Source of the DNA: Chelativorans sp. J32
GTDB lineage: Bacteria > Pseudomonadota > Alphaproteobacteria > Rhizobiales > Rhizobiaceae
Reading direction: 5' to 3'
DNA: 35,751 nucleotides
NCBI RefSeq assembly: GCF_000518985.1
Contig: NZ_JAEQ01000029.1
Coordinates: 1 to 35,751 of the forward strand
The first letter of the stretch is position 1, and every line of letters starts with the position of its first letter. Below are positions 23,879-30,672 of the stretch, one piece after another. Below the pieces are notes generated by a model. The model searched no databases and was not told where the DNA came from. It saw only the letters and a list, made by a program, of their open reading frames with translations. A program made the translations under genes and the position numbers.

Positions 23879-25510
23879 ATGCGAAGCTCCCAAATTCCGT
23901 CTACCTCTCAGCCGTCTCCAAACCAGCCATCGGACTGTTCAGCACCGTGTTCCAGACGACAAACCGGAGTGTCACCGGGCGCTGAAGGAGATTCGCAGTC
24001 CATTGCAGGTCGCACGCCTTCTCCTTTTTCCGACCTTGATTTCTCGGCGCTTTCGCCTTTGCTCGAGGCAGATGCAGAAGCAAATGAACGCTTCTTTTTG
24101 GACATCATTGCGGAAGATTTTTCGGAAGGGGGACCCGAAGATTCGCCGTTTACGGCTGGGCCCCAAGGCAATCCTCCAACAGGGGCAGGTTCTACCAATC
24201 GCCGGCCCGCATTTATCTTAAATTTTACCGCTGATCTACTTGAGCTTGCGTCACAGCAGATCGGAAGCGGGCCCGGGAAGGTAAGCCGGGCGGATTTCGC
24301 GCATCAACACAAGATCCCAATGTGGGCGCTGCGTCTTTTCGTGAAAGCTGATGGTAACCTAACGGTGACTGGTCAGCAGAGACTGGCACAATTGCAGGGC
24401 ACTCTCACGTTGCAAGAAGTGACCCCTCAATTGCTCGAACTTGCCTTGCAAGAGATAGGGGAGGGTCCGGGACGAACGAGCTTATCCGACTTTGCTACAA
24501 AGCATAGCGTGTCTTACCTCGCCTTGCGAAGGTATATAGATCGCGGATGCAAGCTGAAGCCAAGAGGCGAACTAATGATGACCGGTGCATCTGAGCCAGG
24601 CTTGAGTAGATTAACGCCTGAGTTGCTTCAGAATGCCTGCCAAGTGATAGGGAAGGGCCCCAACCAAATCAGCTTGCCGCAATTTGCCAAGGAGAAGCGT
24701 CTCCCACTTTCTTTACTCCGCGCTTATGTGAAGGCAGACGGCGGCTTGACGTTTTCAGGAAAGCAGAGGTTAGAAAGATGCCGTGGAGAGGCAAAGTTTA
24801 GAAAAATGGATGAAGGACTGTTGAAGCTCGCTTCGCAGTCCATCGGACGTGGGCCTGGAAAAGTAACTCAAACGACATTCGCTCAACAACATGGTTTATC
24901 ACTCGTAGCGCTCCGACGTCGTGTAAGAGCCGACGGCACCATCGTTGCACTGAAGCAAAAATCAGTCACCGGGCCGCGCCACACGGCAGACCACGGTGTA
25001 CGCGAGCGCATCAATGGCGTGAATGAAGCCGCAAAACGCTTGCTGATACCAGGCGAATGGAATTTTCCCCATGCGGATCAGCTCTTTACTTACGCGTTTG
25101 GGATGTTTGCGCACGACTACGGAATAAGATTCCGCGTAGAGACCCCTCGCTATTCAATTGATGTCGGTGATCAGGGAGCGCCCTTTGCTGGGGTTCTTCA
25201 TTTGAATCAGGGTCACTACACCGTTCGCCTTGGTGATGCGGGTTATGATTTTCCTCCGGATGGCGACTGTGCTTTCCATGCAATGCATTTGCTTCGCTTG
25301 CACGCCCAAGGCTACGGTCTTGGTGAATACGTGGTGGGCGCCCGTCGCCCTGATGGGTTGTACCAACTATCCCTTCCTGAAAGTCCCCAATCAATCAGGC
25401 AGACGATCGGGGCGATGAGAATTGTGGCTGCTGAACATGCGATGCGCAATGCAGGGGCGCTTGCCGAAACAATTGCCTCGGAAGGTGCAGAAGGTCGTCA
25501 AGCTTCTTGA
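23879..25510 (+). CDS. Putative secreted effector: four ~65-residue repeats plus permuted OTU-like protease region
   Basis: I do not know this 543-residue protein by name. Residues 1-110 are Ser/Pro/Gly-rich and then acidic, with no signal peptide or membrane segment. Residues 116-366 hold four tandem repeats of 64-65 residues, each with LLxxAxxxIGxGPgk, then xFAxxhxlxxxALRxxV, and usually KADG. The C-terminal part reads like an OTU cysteine protease with its halves exchanged: LFTYAFGMFAHDYGIRFRV, then GVLHLNQGHYTVRL (His446), then PPDGDCAFHAMHLL (Cys464). In ordinary OTU proteins the DG(N/D)C box comes first and the HY box last. OTU proteases usually cut ubiquitin, absent from bacteria, so delivery into a eukaryotic host is likely (inference). 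The start is ATG 23,879, with TTG 23,840 possible. GC content and codon use differ from the neighbouring operons, suggesting transfer. It is flanked by degraded genes. Confidence 0.75.
   Translation: MRSSQIPSTSQPSPNQPSDCSAPCSRRQTGVSPGAEGDSQSIAGRTPSPFSDLDFSALSPLLEADAEANERFFLDIIAEDFSEGGPEDSPFTAGPQGNPPTGAGSTNRRPAFILNFTADLLELASQQIGSGPGKVSRADFAHQHKIPMWALRLFVKADGNLTVTGQQRLAQLQGTLTLQEVTPQLLELALQEIGEGPGRTSLSDFATKHSVSYLALRRYIDRGCKLKPRGELMMTGASEPGLSRLTPELLQNACQVIGKGPNQISLPQFAKEKRLPLSLLRAYVKADGGLTFSGKQRLERCRGEAKFRKMDEGLLKLASQSIGRGPGKVTQTTFAQQHGLSLVALRRRVRADGTIVALKQKSVTGPRHTADHGVRERINGVNEAAKRLLIPGEWNFPHADQLFTYAFGMFAHDYGIRFRVETPRYSIDVGDQGAPFAGVLHLNQGHYTVRLGDAGYDFPPDGDCAFHAMHLLRLHAQGYGLGEYVVGARRPDGLYQLSLPESPQSIRQTIGAMRIVAAEHAMRNAGALAETIASEGAEGRQAS
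24224..24976 (+). repeat. Four tandem protein-coding repeats (period 64-65 codons)
   Basis: The units begin at 24,224, 24,419, 24,611 and 24,806, and correspond to residues 116-180, 181-244, 245-309 and 310-366 of the effector-like protein. The conserved core of each is LL-x2-A-x3-IG-x-GP, followed after about 8 residues by FA and after 11 more by LR. Two predicted helices per unit, the second like a helix-turn-helix recognition helix, are consistent with this spacing. DNA identity between units is low, so the duplication is old or under strong diversification. Confidence 0.75.
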
Positions 25511-25604
25511 GGACGATTGCCGGATCCAGCGAATGCGCGAGAGTCCGATCTTGGTCGCGCTCGCCAACAGACGGCTCGCATGAATAGACCGCTTCGGGCG
25601 GCGC

Positions 25605-26201
25605 TCAAAAGGTCGGTGGCGTATTGACCCAAAGGATGCGAGCCTCGCTGTCGCCTATGTTGCGGTAGCTGTGGGCGAGCGCGGAATCGAAATAGAAGCT
25701 GTCGCCTTCCCCGATTTGGATGGAGTGATTTTCGACCGTGATCTCCACCGACCCCTTGAGGACGAAGCCGAATTCCTGCCCGTCATGGCTGATAGGTTCT
25801 AGGCTGCCGCCACCGGGCGCGATGACATGGATGTTGATTTGGAGAAGCTGGCCGGACGATCCGGGCACCAGTCGCTCCAGCGTGACTTGATTCCCGGCAC
25901 GGCGGTGGCCGGTGACGAGTTTGGGCCTGTTGCCGCTGCGGATCACCGTAATCGGCAGGCTGTCCTCCGGGGAGGTGGCGAAGAGCTCGCTCATATTCAT
26001 GCCGAGCGCCCCGACCAGCCGATGCAGCGTGGCCATGGAAGCCTGCGAACGGTTGTTTTCGAGCTTGGACAGATAGCCTTCCGTGACGCCGATCCTCTCG
26101 CCCACTTCGGAGAGGCTTAGGCCGAGCATAAGCCGGGCATGTTTCAGTTTTGCTCCGATCTTAAGTGGTTCGTCGCCTTGTCGTTCACGCGTCACGATCA
26201 C
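25605..26201 (-). CDS. XRE-family regulator with C-terminal cupin domain
   Basis: This 198-residue protein combines an N-terminal HTH_XRE domain (about residues 15-70: LKHARLMLGLSLSEVGERIGVTEGYLSKLENNRSQASMATL) with a C-terminal cupin_2 sensor domain (about 120-195: LEPISHDGQEFGFVLKGSVEI and IGEGDSFYFDSALAHSYRNIG). Such regulators control amino-acid, polyamine or nitrogen-compound catabolism. The start is a GTG at 26,201 preceded by GGAG; a longer frame exists but has no support. It lies 20 bases downstream of the carbamoylase gene on the same strand, so it is co-transcribed with that gene and probably regulates the divergent hydantoin genes. It is convergent with the effector-like gene. Confidence 0.9.
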   Translation of the reverse strand: MIVTRERQGDEPLKIGAKLKHARLMLGLSLSEVGERIGVTEGYLSKLENNRSQASMATLHRLVGALGMNMSELFATSPEDSLPITVIRSGNRPKLVTGHRRAGNQVTLERLVPGSSGQLLQINIHVIAPGGGSLEPISHDGQEFGFVLKGSVEITVENHSIQIGEGDSFYFDSALAHSYRNIGDSEARILWVNTPPTF

Positions 26202-26221
26202 ATCTCCGCCCGCCGTGCCCC

Positions 26222-27448
26222 TCAAAGAGGAGCGCCAGCATGTAAAAGAACAGCTTGCGCGAGGATCTCGCAAGCGGTTGCGATATGATCGGGGTCCGAC
26301 CATTCCAGAGGATTATGACTGATGCCGTCGCGGGACTGCACGAAAAGCATGGCGGTCGGCAAAGACGTCGCCAGGCTGCTCGCATCGTGCATGGCGCCGC
26401 TCTGCAGCGAAACGGGCTCAAGCCCAAGGGCGCGGGCACACTTCCACAGACGCTCCCGACATGTATGGTCAAAATCGACTGGCGCGACCCCCATGGTTTG
26501 CCGGATGCCCACACGAACATTTTCCTGCGCCTCCACTTCGGAGATGACTTCGACCATCAGCCGCTCGAATGCGTCGAGAACAGGCGAGGAGCCATGGCGC
26601 ACGTCAATATGCAGCCTGGTACTGCCCGGAACCGTGTTCTGCGAATTCGGGCTGACCTCGACACGGCCGACCGTGAAGCGGATATTCTTTTCCAGGGAAA
26701 TGGCACCCTCGCGGAGCCGCAAAGCGAGACTTGCAGCGGCCATGAAGCTGTCGCTTCTGCCGTCCATCGGCGTTGTGCCGGCATGGGCGTCCTGGCCATG
26801 GAATTCGATCTCGAACCACCTGACCCCCTGGACGCCTTCGACGATTCCCACGGGAGCTTTTGCCAATTCGAGTACAGGCCCCTGTTCTATGTGAAGCTCG
26901 TAATAGGCGAGGGCCTCGAAATCCAGGAGACGCTGGCCGGCATAGCCTATCCGGCTCAACTCGGAAAAATAGTCCGCGCCTCCGGCTCCTTCGATGGCGG
27001 CTTTGTCCAGCGCGCCGATGAAACCCTTCGATCCGGTCAGGCCTGGCTTGAAGCGCACGCCTTCCTCATTCGTCCAGTTGACGACGGCGATAGGGTGCTC
27101 GGTCTTGATACCCGCATCGTTCAGCGCGCGCAGGATTTCCAGCCCGGCCAAAACGCCCAGCACGCCGTCGAATCGGCCGCCATGAGGTTGTGTATCGAGG
27201 TGGCTGCCGACCAGGATCGCCGGGGCGTCATTTCTCAAACCCGGCCGGATAGCGAACATATTGCCGAAAGGATCGACACGGAGAACACAGCCCGCGTCAC
27301 GACACCAGCGGGCAAAGAGATCTCGCGCCCGCCGGTCCTCGTCTGTCAGCGATAGCCGGCAGCATCCATCTTCGGCGATCGCCCCGATGCAGGCCATTTC
27401 CATCAAGGTGGACCAAAGTCTGTCACCTTTCGTCAGGGTCCTTTCCAT
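26222..27448 (-). CDS. N-carbamoyl-L-amino-acid hydrolase / allantoate amidohydrolase family
   Basis: The 408-residue protein is an M20-family amidohydrolase of the HyuC/AllC/beta-ureidopropionase group. It has VGSHLDTQPHGGRFDGVLGV (metal His and bridging Asp, about residues 78-95), WTNEEGVRF (catalytic Glu pair, near 125), YELHIEQGP (metal His, near 190), the substrate-binding GQDAHAGTTPMDGR near 220, and the last metal His in ISHNPLEWSDPD near 380. It removes the carbamoyl group from N-carbamoyl-L-amino acids or a related ureide, releasing CO2 and ammonia. The ATG at 27,448 fits the family start. It is divergent from the NCS1 transporter, D-carbamoylase and hydantoinase genes. Exact substrate preference within the group cannot be read from sequence. 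Confidence 0.88.
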   Translation of the reverse strand: MERTLTKGDRLWSTLMEMACIGAIAEDGCCRLSLTDEDRRARDLFARWCRDAGCVLRVDPFGNMFAIRPGLRNDAPAILVGSHLDTQPHGGRFDGVLGVLAGLEILRALNDAGIKTEHPIAVVNWTNEEGVRFKPGLTGSKGFIGALDKAAIEGAGGADYFSELSRIGYAGQRLLDFEALAYYELHIEQGPVLELAKAPVGIVEGVQGVRWFEIEFHGQDAHAGTTPMDGRSDSFMAAASLALRLREGAISLEKNIRFTVGRVEVSPNSQNTVPGSTRLHIDVRHGSSPVLDAFERLMVEVISEVEAQENVRVGIRQTMGVAPVDFDHTCRERLWKCARALGLEPVSLQSGAMHDASSLATSLPTAMLFVQSRDGISHNPLEWSDPDHIATACEILAQAVLLHAGAPL

Positions 27449-28160
27449 GTGCTCTGTGCTCCCGCAGCTTGGTGAGGGGAATGGAAGAGGGGTCTTGCAA
27501 AATCCTGATCTTGGCAAGAATTCCCAAGTATTTCGATCAGATTGGGACTTCTGCCGTTCAGCGGATGTTATCACGCTGTCCGCAAACGGCACCGGATGAA
27601 AATGCGGTCGAGCATCATTTCCAAATTCCAGTGCGGCTTCGCTTTGCAGACAACGGCGAACTGGTCTTACGGGAATGCAAGGGTAATCCTCCACATGCTG
27701 GGTAGAGGGACAATTCCTATTAGTCAAGGTATATTCCTAAGCTCTGGAACTGCACTTTTCAAGAAAATTTTGAGGGTTTTCAATTATTTGGCTATGGTGT
27801 TGGCCTGCTATTTCCGCGCGCAAAATTTCTTCATATGTTTTTTAGGAAAGAAACTTGACACCGCGCTCATGAAATTTCATGGTTCGAGCTTCGGATGCGA
27901 GGGGGAGATGGATGCATCTGTCGGCGGGGAGCGATGAAGTTCGGTGGCGAGGGGATTGGAAGGGCGATCCATCGATCCGGCATGGTCTGCTTGAGGACAG
28001 TCCTTAATCCAGAAAGGCTGCTTAGCCCTCCTTTATGAATTTTTGCAACAAGATTAATATTTTCATCTGTACTCCAGAATTCAGTTCATTTGTAAATTAT
28101 TCTTAGATGACAGAAATCGCGAAGAAATTCTTCGCTTGGGGAGTTTTTGGAGGAACAAGA
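27449..28160. other. Long divergent control region of the hydantoin module
   Basis: These 712 bases hold no gene I can support. The right half is AT-rich (27,700-28,150). Visible signals are a TTGACA at 27,855-27,860 followed by the perfect palindrome ATGAAATTTCAT at 27,869-27,880, an imperfect symmetric site at 27,510-27,528, and the palindrome at 28,119-28,135. The length is unusual for a bacterial promoter region and could hide an unrecognised small RNA or a lost gene. A 131-codon open frame at 27,542-27,937 has no coding signature. Confidence 0.45.
28119..28135. promoter_or_regulatory. Perfect palindrome just upstream of the NCS1 transporter gene
   Basis: The 17-base sequence GCGAAGAAATTCTTCGC is a perfect inverted repeat with 8-bp arms around a single A, ending 25 bases before the transporter ATG at 28,161. 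Its place and symmetry fit an operator, with the XRE-cupin regulator encoded at 25.6-26.2 kb as the natural candidate. A partly similar site (CTTGGCAAGAATTCCCAAG) lies at 27,510-27,528 upstream of the divergent carbamoylase gene. Confidence 0.45.
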
Positions 28161-29591
28161 ATGCCCAGCCACAAGAATGAGGCTTCTCGACTGTTTAATG
28201 TCGAACTTTCCCCGGAAAGTGCGACCGGAACTTGGAAAACCTGGAACCTACTGGCCTGGTGGATGTCCGGCTGGCACAGTTTGGGCGGATATACGATGGC
28301 CATCGGCCTTTTCGCGCTGGGGCTGGCCGGCTGGCAAATGATCGTCGCCTTCACGCTTGGCATCGTGGTGCTCTATTTCACCAACAATCTCAGCGGCGTT
28401 GCTGGGCAGCGCGTGAAGGTGCCCTTTCCCGTCTTCGCGCGCGCCAGCTTTGGCGTGTACGGCGCGAACATCCCGGCCATTCTGCGAGCGATTGTCGCTG
28501 TGGCGTGGTACGGCATCCAGACCTATCTGGCCTCGGCCGCGGTCATGCTGCTGGTCATCAAGGTCATCCCGTCGTCAAACGTGCTGACACAGGACTCGAT
28601 CCTCGGCCTGTCTTCGCTGGGGTGGATTTGCTTCCTGGTGCTTTCGCTCGCCCAGCTCGTCGTGCTCTCCCGCGGCATGGAAGCTGTCCGTAGGCTCTCT
28701 GACTTCGCCGGTCCGGCGATCTGGGTGGCCATGATCGCTCTTGCGATCTGGATACTGGCGCGTGCCGGCTGGTCCATCGATTTCAGCTACCGCACGGTGG
28801 AGGGAAACAGCGGCATTATTGCCATGTTGTCGGCGATGTTCATCACCGTCTCCTATTTCGCCGGTCCGACTCTGAACTTCGCGGATTTCACCCGCAACGC
28901 TCCCGACGAGCAGATGGTGCGCCGTGGCAATGCTTGGGGTCTGCTCCTGAACGCGACCGCCTTCGGCGCGATCTCGATCGTCATCGCCCTGGCATCGGTG
29001 AAGGTGTACGGGGAGGCTATCCACGATCCGATCGTGCTGCTGAAGGACATCGACAGCATCGCGATCCTGCTGGTGGCGATCATCGCAGTGGGAACCGCCA
29101 CGGCCGGCATTAACATCATTTTGAATTTCGTCGCGCCGGTATACGACATCATCAATGTGTGGCCGCGCCATTTCACCTTCCGAAGGGCGGGTATCCTGGT
29201 CGCGCTGCTCTCCGTGGTGATAACCCCTTGGAACCTGTTTTCGAACCCGGTGATCGTCAATCACTTTATTGGCGGCGTGGGCGCGCTGATGGGGCCGCTC
29301 TACGGCATCATCATGACGGATTATTACCTGGTCCGGCGCGGCGTTATCGATACCGATGCCCTCTTCGAGGATGGACCGTCCGGCAAGTACTATTACAGCA
29401 ACGGCTACAACATGAAGGCTGTTTCCGCGCTGCTCGTTTCCGGCGCCATCACCATCTGTCTGAGCATCGTGCCTTCGCTGGGTGTGTTTGCACCCTTCGC
29501 CTGGCCGGTCGGCGTGGCCGTGGGCGCACTGGTCCATTGGCAGCTCAGCAAGAGCTATAGCCGCTCAGCCGAGGCCGCTGCCGCTCGGTAA
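28161..29591 (+). CDS. NCS1 family nucleobase/hydantoin/allantoin cation symporter
   Basis: The 476-residue protein has twelve hydrophobic segments and NCS1 landmarks: an N-terminal NxLAWWMSGWHSLGGY segment, GVYGANIPAILRAIVAVAWYGIQTYLA near residue 105, TVSYFAGPTLNFADFTRNAP near 230, and GVGALMGPLYGIIMTDYYLVRRG near 372-394. NCS1 carriers import purines, pyrimidines, allantoin or 5-substituted hydantoins with Na+ or H+. The ATG at 28,161 has a strong TTGGAGGAAC site; the frame is open upstream without support. Its downstream neighbours are D-carbamoylase and hydantoinase genes, making a hydantoin or ureide the likely cargo (a Mhp1/HyuP-like role). Confidence 0.92.
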   Translation: MPSHKNEASRLFNVELSPESATGTWKTWNLLAWWMSGWHSLGGYTMAIGLFALGLAGWQMIVAFTLGIVVLYFTNNLSGVAGQRVKVPFPVFARASFGVYGANIPAILRAIVAVAWYGIQTYLASAAVMLLVIKVIPSSNVLTQDSILGLSSLGWICFLVLSLAQLVVLSRGMEAVRRLSDFAGPAIWVAMIALAIWILARAGWSIDFSYRTVEGNSGIIAMLSAMFITVSYFAGPTLNFADFTRNAPDEQMVRRGNAWGLLLNATAFGAISIVIALASVKVYGEAIHDPIVLLKDIDSIAILLVAIIAVGTATAGINIILNFVAPVYDIINVWPRHFTFRRAGILVALLSVVITPWNLFSNPVIVNHFIGGVGALMGPLYGIIMTDYYLVRRGVIDTDALFEDGPSGKYYYSNGYNMKAVSALLVSGAITICLSIVPSLGVFAPFAWPVGVAVGALVHWQLSKSYSRSAEAAAAR

Positions 29592-29597
29592 CGATCT

Positions 29598-29630
29598 CCG
29601 GTCAGGATGGATCATGTCCATCCTGACCGG
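29598..29630 (+). terminator. Perfect 14-bp hairpin after the transporter gene
   Basis: Arms CCGGTCAGGATGGA (29,598-29,611) and TCCATCCTGACCGG (29,617-29,630) pair perfectly with a 5-base loop, starting seven bases after the transporter stop. No T-run follows, so it may be an intra-operon processing or stability hairpin rather than a full terminator, reducing expression of the carbamoylase and hydantoinase relative to the transporter, or protecting the transporter mRNA end. Confidence 0.6.
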
Positions 29631-29676
29631 ACCGGGGTTCGCAGCCGAATTTAGCCAAAGAAAGGGAGGATTGGAC

Positions 29677-30618
29677 ATGACGCGTATCGTCAAAGCGGCA
29701 TCGGCGCAGATGGGGCCAATTCCCAAGTCGCAGACCCGCAGGGACGCGGTCCGCCGGCTGGTCGAAATGATGCGCGAAGCCAAGGGCAGGGGAGCAGAAT
29801 TGGTCGTCTTCCCCGAGCTCGCCTTCACGACCTTTTTCCCGCGCTGGATGATCGAGGATGAGGCCGAGCTCGACAGCTATTTCGAAACGGAGATGCCGGG
29901 GCCGGAAACTGCCCCGCTCTTTGAGGAGGCCAAGAAGCTAGGTGTTGGCTTCTATGTCAGTTATGCCGAGTTGGTGAACGAGGGCGGCAGACGCCGCCGC
30001 TTCAACACCTCCATCATCGTCGACCAGAACGGCGAAATCGTGGGGAAATACAGGAAGGTCCACCTGCCCGGCCATTCTGAACCGCAGCCTGGACGCGTCC
30101 ACCAGCATCTGGAGAAGCGCTATTTTGAGCCCGGTAACCTAGGCTTCGGCGTTTGGCGGGCGTTCGGCGGGATCATGGGCATGTGCATCTGCAACGACAG
30201 GCGCTGGCCCGAAACCTATCGTGTCATGGGGCTCCAAGGCGTCGAGATGGTGATGCTCGGCTATAACACGCCCTTCGACCATACGGGCCATCCCGATATC
30301 GACGGGCTGACCAGCTTCCATAACCACTTGTCGATGCAGGCCGGCGCTTACCAGAACGCCACCTGGGTCATCGGCACCGCCAAATGCGGCAAGGAGGAGG
30401 GGTCGAGCATGGTCGGGCAGAGCGTCATCGTGGCGCCCTCAGGCGAGATCGTGGCCATGGCCGCCACACTGGAAGACGAAGTCATAACTGCCAATTGCGA
30501 CCTCGACATGGGCAAGCGCTATCGGCAGACGATCTTCGATTTCGCCCGCCATCGCGAGCCCGAGGCATACAGGCTGATCGTCGAGCGCAAGGGCGCCATA
30601 GAGCCTCCCGAGAAATGA
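29677..30618 (+). CDS. N-carbamoyl-D-amino-acid hydrolase (D-carbamoylase)
   Basis: This 313-residue nitrilase-superfamily protein closely follows the known Agrobacterium D-carbamoylase. The catalytic triad falls at identical positions: Glu47 in VVFPELAFTTFFPRW, Lys127 in GKYRKVHLPGH and Cys172 in CICNDRRWPET. Other shared stretches are AELDSYFETEMPGP and HLEKRYFEPGNLGF. It hydrolyses N-carbamoyl-D-amino acids to the free D-amino acid, CO2 and ammonia in the cytoplasm. The ATG at 29,677 has a strong AAGGGAGGA site. It is followed 54 bases later by the hydantoinase gene that makes its substrate. Full-length and intact. Confidence 0.95.
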   Translation: MTRIVKAASAQMGPIPKSQTRRDAVRRLVEMMREAKGRGAELVVFPELAFTTFFPRWMIEDEAELDSYFETEMPGPETAPLFEEAKKLGVGFYVSYAELVNEGGRRRRFNTSIIVDQNGEIVGKYRKVHLPGHSEPQPGRVHQHLEKRYFEPGNLGFGVWRAFGGIMGMCICNDRRWPETYRVMGLQGVEMVMLGYNTPFDHTGHPDIDGLTSFHNHLSMQAGAYQNATWVIGTAKCGKEEGSSMVGQSVIVAPSGEIVAMAATLEDEVITANCDLDMGKRYRQTIFDFARHREPEAYRLIVERKGAIEPPEK

Positions 30619-30672
30619 TCGGCTCATGACGGGCGGGGCTCCCCAAGCAAGTTCACAGCAGAGGTTGATAGC

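Noticed and set aside
23680-23985. 101-codon open frame overlapping the start of the effector-like gene.
   Set aside because: It has no ribosome site or family signature and overlaps both the AEC fragment and the following gene.
27855-27883. TTGACA with a 17-base spacer as a sigma-70 promoter for the NCS1 operon.
   Set aside because: The -10 hexamer (CATGGT) is poor and the site is about 280 bases from the gene; kept only as a note.
27542-27937. 131-codon frame in the hydantoin control region.
   Set aside because: Composition is not protein-like, there is no ribosome site, and it crosses the AT-rich promoter area.
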